Shown here piece by piece: positions 63,603 through 64,000 of a DNA stretch of 64,000 nucleotides; within the stretch, counting starts at the first letter, position 1, and each line of letters opens with the position of its first letter. Made by a program: the position numbers and the translations under genes. The notes beneath the pieces were generated by a model that worked only from the letters and a program-made list of their open reading frames with translations, was not told where the DNA came from and did no database searches. Source of the stretch: Enteractinococcus fodinae (GTDB lineage Bacteria; Actinomycetota; Actinomycetes; Actinomycetales; Micrococcaceae); assembly GCF_031458395.1 (NCBI RefSeq), contig NZ_JAVDYJ010000001.1:1922001-1986000 (forward strand), written 5' to 3'.

Positions 63603-64000
63603 TTAATCTTGTTGGAAGATAGCCAAGATACGCAGGATCTCGACGTACAACCAGATCATGGTTGTTGCCAGACCAAATGCTGCGGTCCAGGAGTAGCGCT
63701 CTGGTGCACCTGCACGAACGCCTTCTTCAATAGCGGTGAAGTCCATAACCAGCGAGTAGGACGCCAGCAGTACTGCGAGCACACCGATGGCAATGCCGAG
63801 CCAGCCGGAACGCAGACCGAAGGCACCATCAACCACACCGGTGATCATCAGCACGAAGTTCAGCAGGCTGAAGACTAGGTAGCCGACCATTGCGATCAGC
63901 ACGATGCGGGTCATCTTCGGAGTGGCACGGACCTTACCGGAACGGTAGAGCGCCAGCACCACGGCGAAGACGGACAGAGTGGCCAACACGGCCTGGAAGA
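63603..64000 (-). CDS. Bax inhibitor-1/YccA family membrane protein, C-terminal part
   Basis: The last 131 or so residues are in the window; the gene runs off the right edge. Several helices and the C-terminal pattern SYSLVMDFTAIEEGVRAGAPERYSW followed by LYVEILRILAI identify the bacterial Bax-inhibitor-like (YccA/YetJ) family; the Asp in MDFTAIE belongs to the putative pH-sensing pair of calcium-leak members. Physiological function in bacteria is uncertain. Confidence 0.88.
   Translation of the reverse strand, partial: FQAVLATLSVFAVVLALYRSGKVRATPKMTRIVLIAMVGYLVFSLLNFVLMITGVVDGAFGLRSGWLGIAIGVLAVLLASYSLVMDFTAIEEGVRAGAPERYSWTAAFGLATTMIWLYVEILRILAIFQQD

Overview
This window looks like chromosomal DNA of a high-GC actinobacterium in the Micrococcales, most likely a relative of the Micrococcaceae. 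That placement is inferred from gene content: a WhiB regulator, a resuscitation-promoting factor, mycothiol S-conjugate amidase (Mca), an actinobacterial ferrochelatase, and actinobacteria-specific families (DUF3499, DUF5719, DUF4245, DUF4307, TIGR03089). Several blocks keep the gene order I recall from mycobacteria: tatD-rpf-rsmA-ispE, rsmI/pmt divergent, whiB-glycosyltransferase-DUF5719 facing metallopeptidase/DUF3499, purK-purE near GtrA/LCP/TIGR03089, and mca-small membrane protein-uppS next to DUF4307 and greA. I see no insertion sequence, prophage, CRISPR array, tRNA or rRNA. The nearest thing to a mobile gene is a DUF222/HNH protein at about 33 kb.

Layout. 1-5.3 kb: an operon for de novo NAD synthesis (end of an NrtR-like gene, then nadA, nadB, nadC and a cysteine desulfurase). 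5.4-7.4 kb: acetyl-CoA synthetase with its own promoter and a CRP-like palindrome. 7.4-9.1 kb: paired SMR exporters and an EamA transporter. 9.3-14.6 kb: a Nei-type glycosylase, an MMPL transporter facing a MarR regulator, and a threonine synthase-like enzyme. 14.5-20.5 kb: ABC-F ATPase, IspE homologue, rRNA dimethylase RsmA, Rpf and TatD. 20.6-24.4 kb: succinate-semialdehyde dehydrogenase, a DUF1648-like protein and ferrochelatase. 24.5-32 kb: RsmI, protein O-mannosyltransferase, FadD, and membrane proteins (TIGR01906, SpoIIM-like, RDD). 32-36 kb: HNH protein and S-adenosylhomocysteinase. 36-49 kb: envelope and WhiB cluster, purine genes purK/purE, an LCP ligase and ManA. 49-54.9 kb: central carbon genes (glpX, carbonic anhydrase, fumC, FAD-linked oxidase). 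55-64 kb: monooxygenase, prepilin peptidase, UppS, Mca, GreA, threonine ammonia-lyase, an AI-2E family exporter and a partial Bax-inhibitor-like protein.

The genes are overwhelmingly housekeeping. I did not find a convincing new multi-gene system. The strongest second-look items are: an IspE homologue that has lost the Lys, Asp and glycine-loop residues expected for catalysis; an apparent promoter plus intrinsic terminator inside the greA leader, laid out like the E. coli GraL arrangement; a recurrent pattern of a TAnnnT hexamer exactly 6-8 nt before a start codon (at least 13 genes), which implies widespread leaderless transcription and decides several starts; a CRP/GlxR-like palindrome at the acs promoter; and a DUF4245 gene whose only Shine-Dalgarno-spaced start would be ATC.
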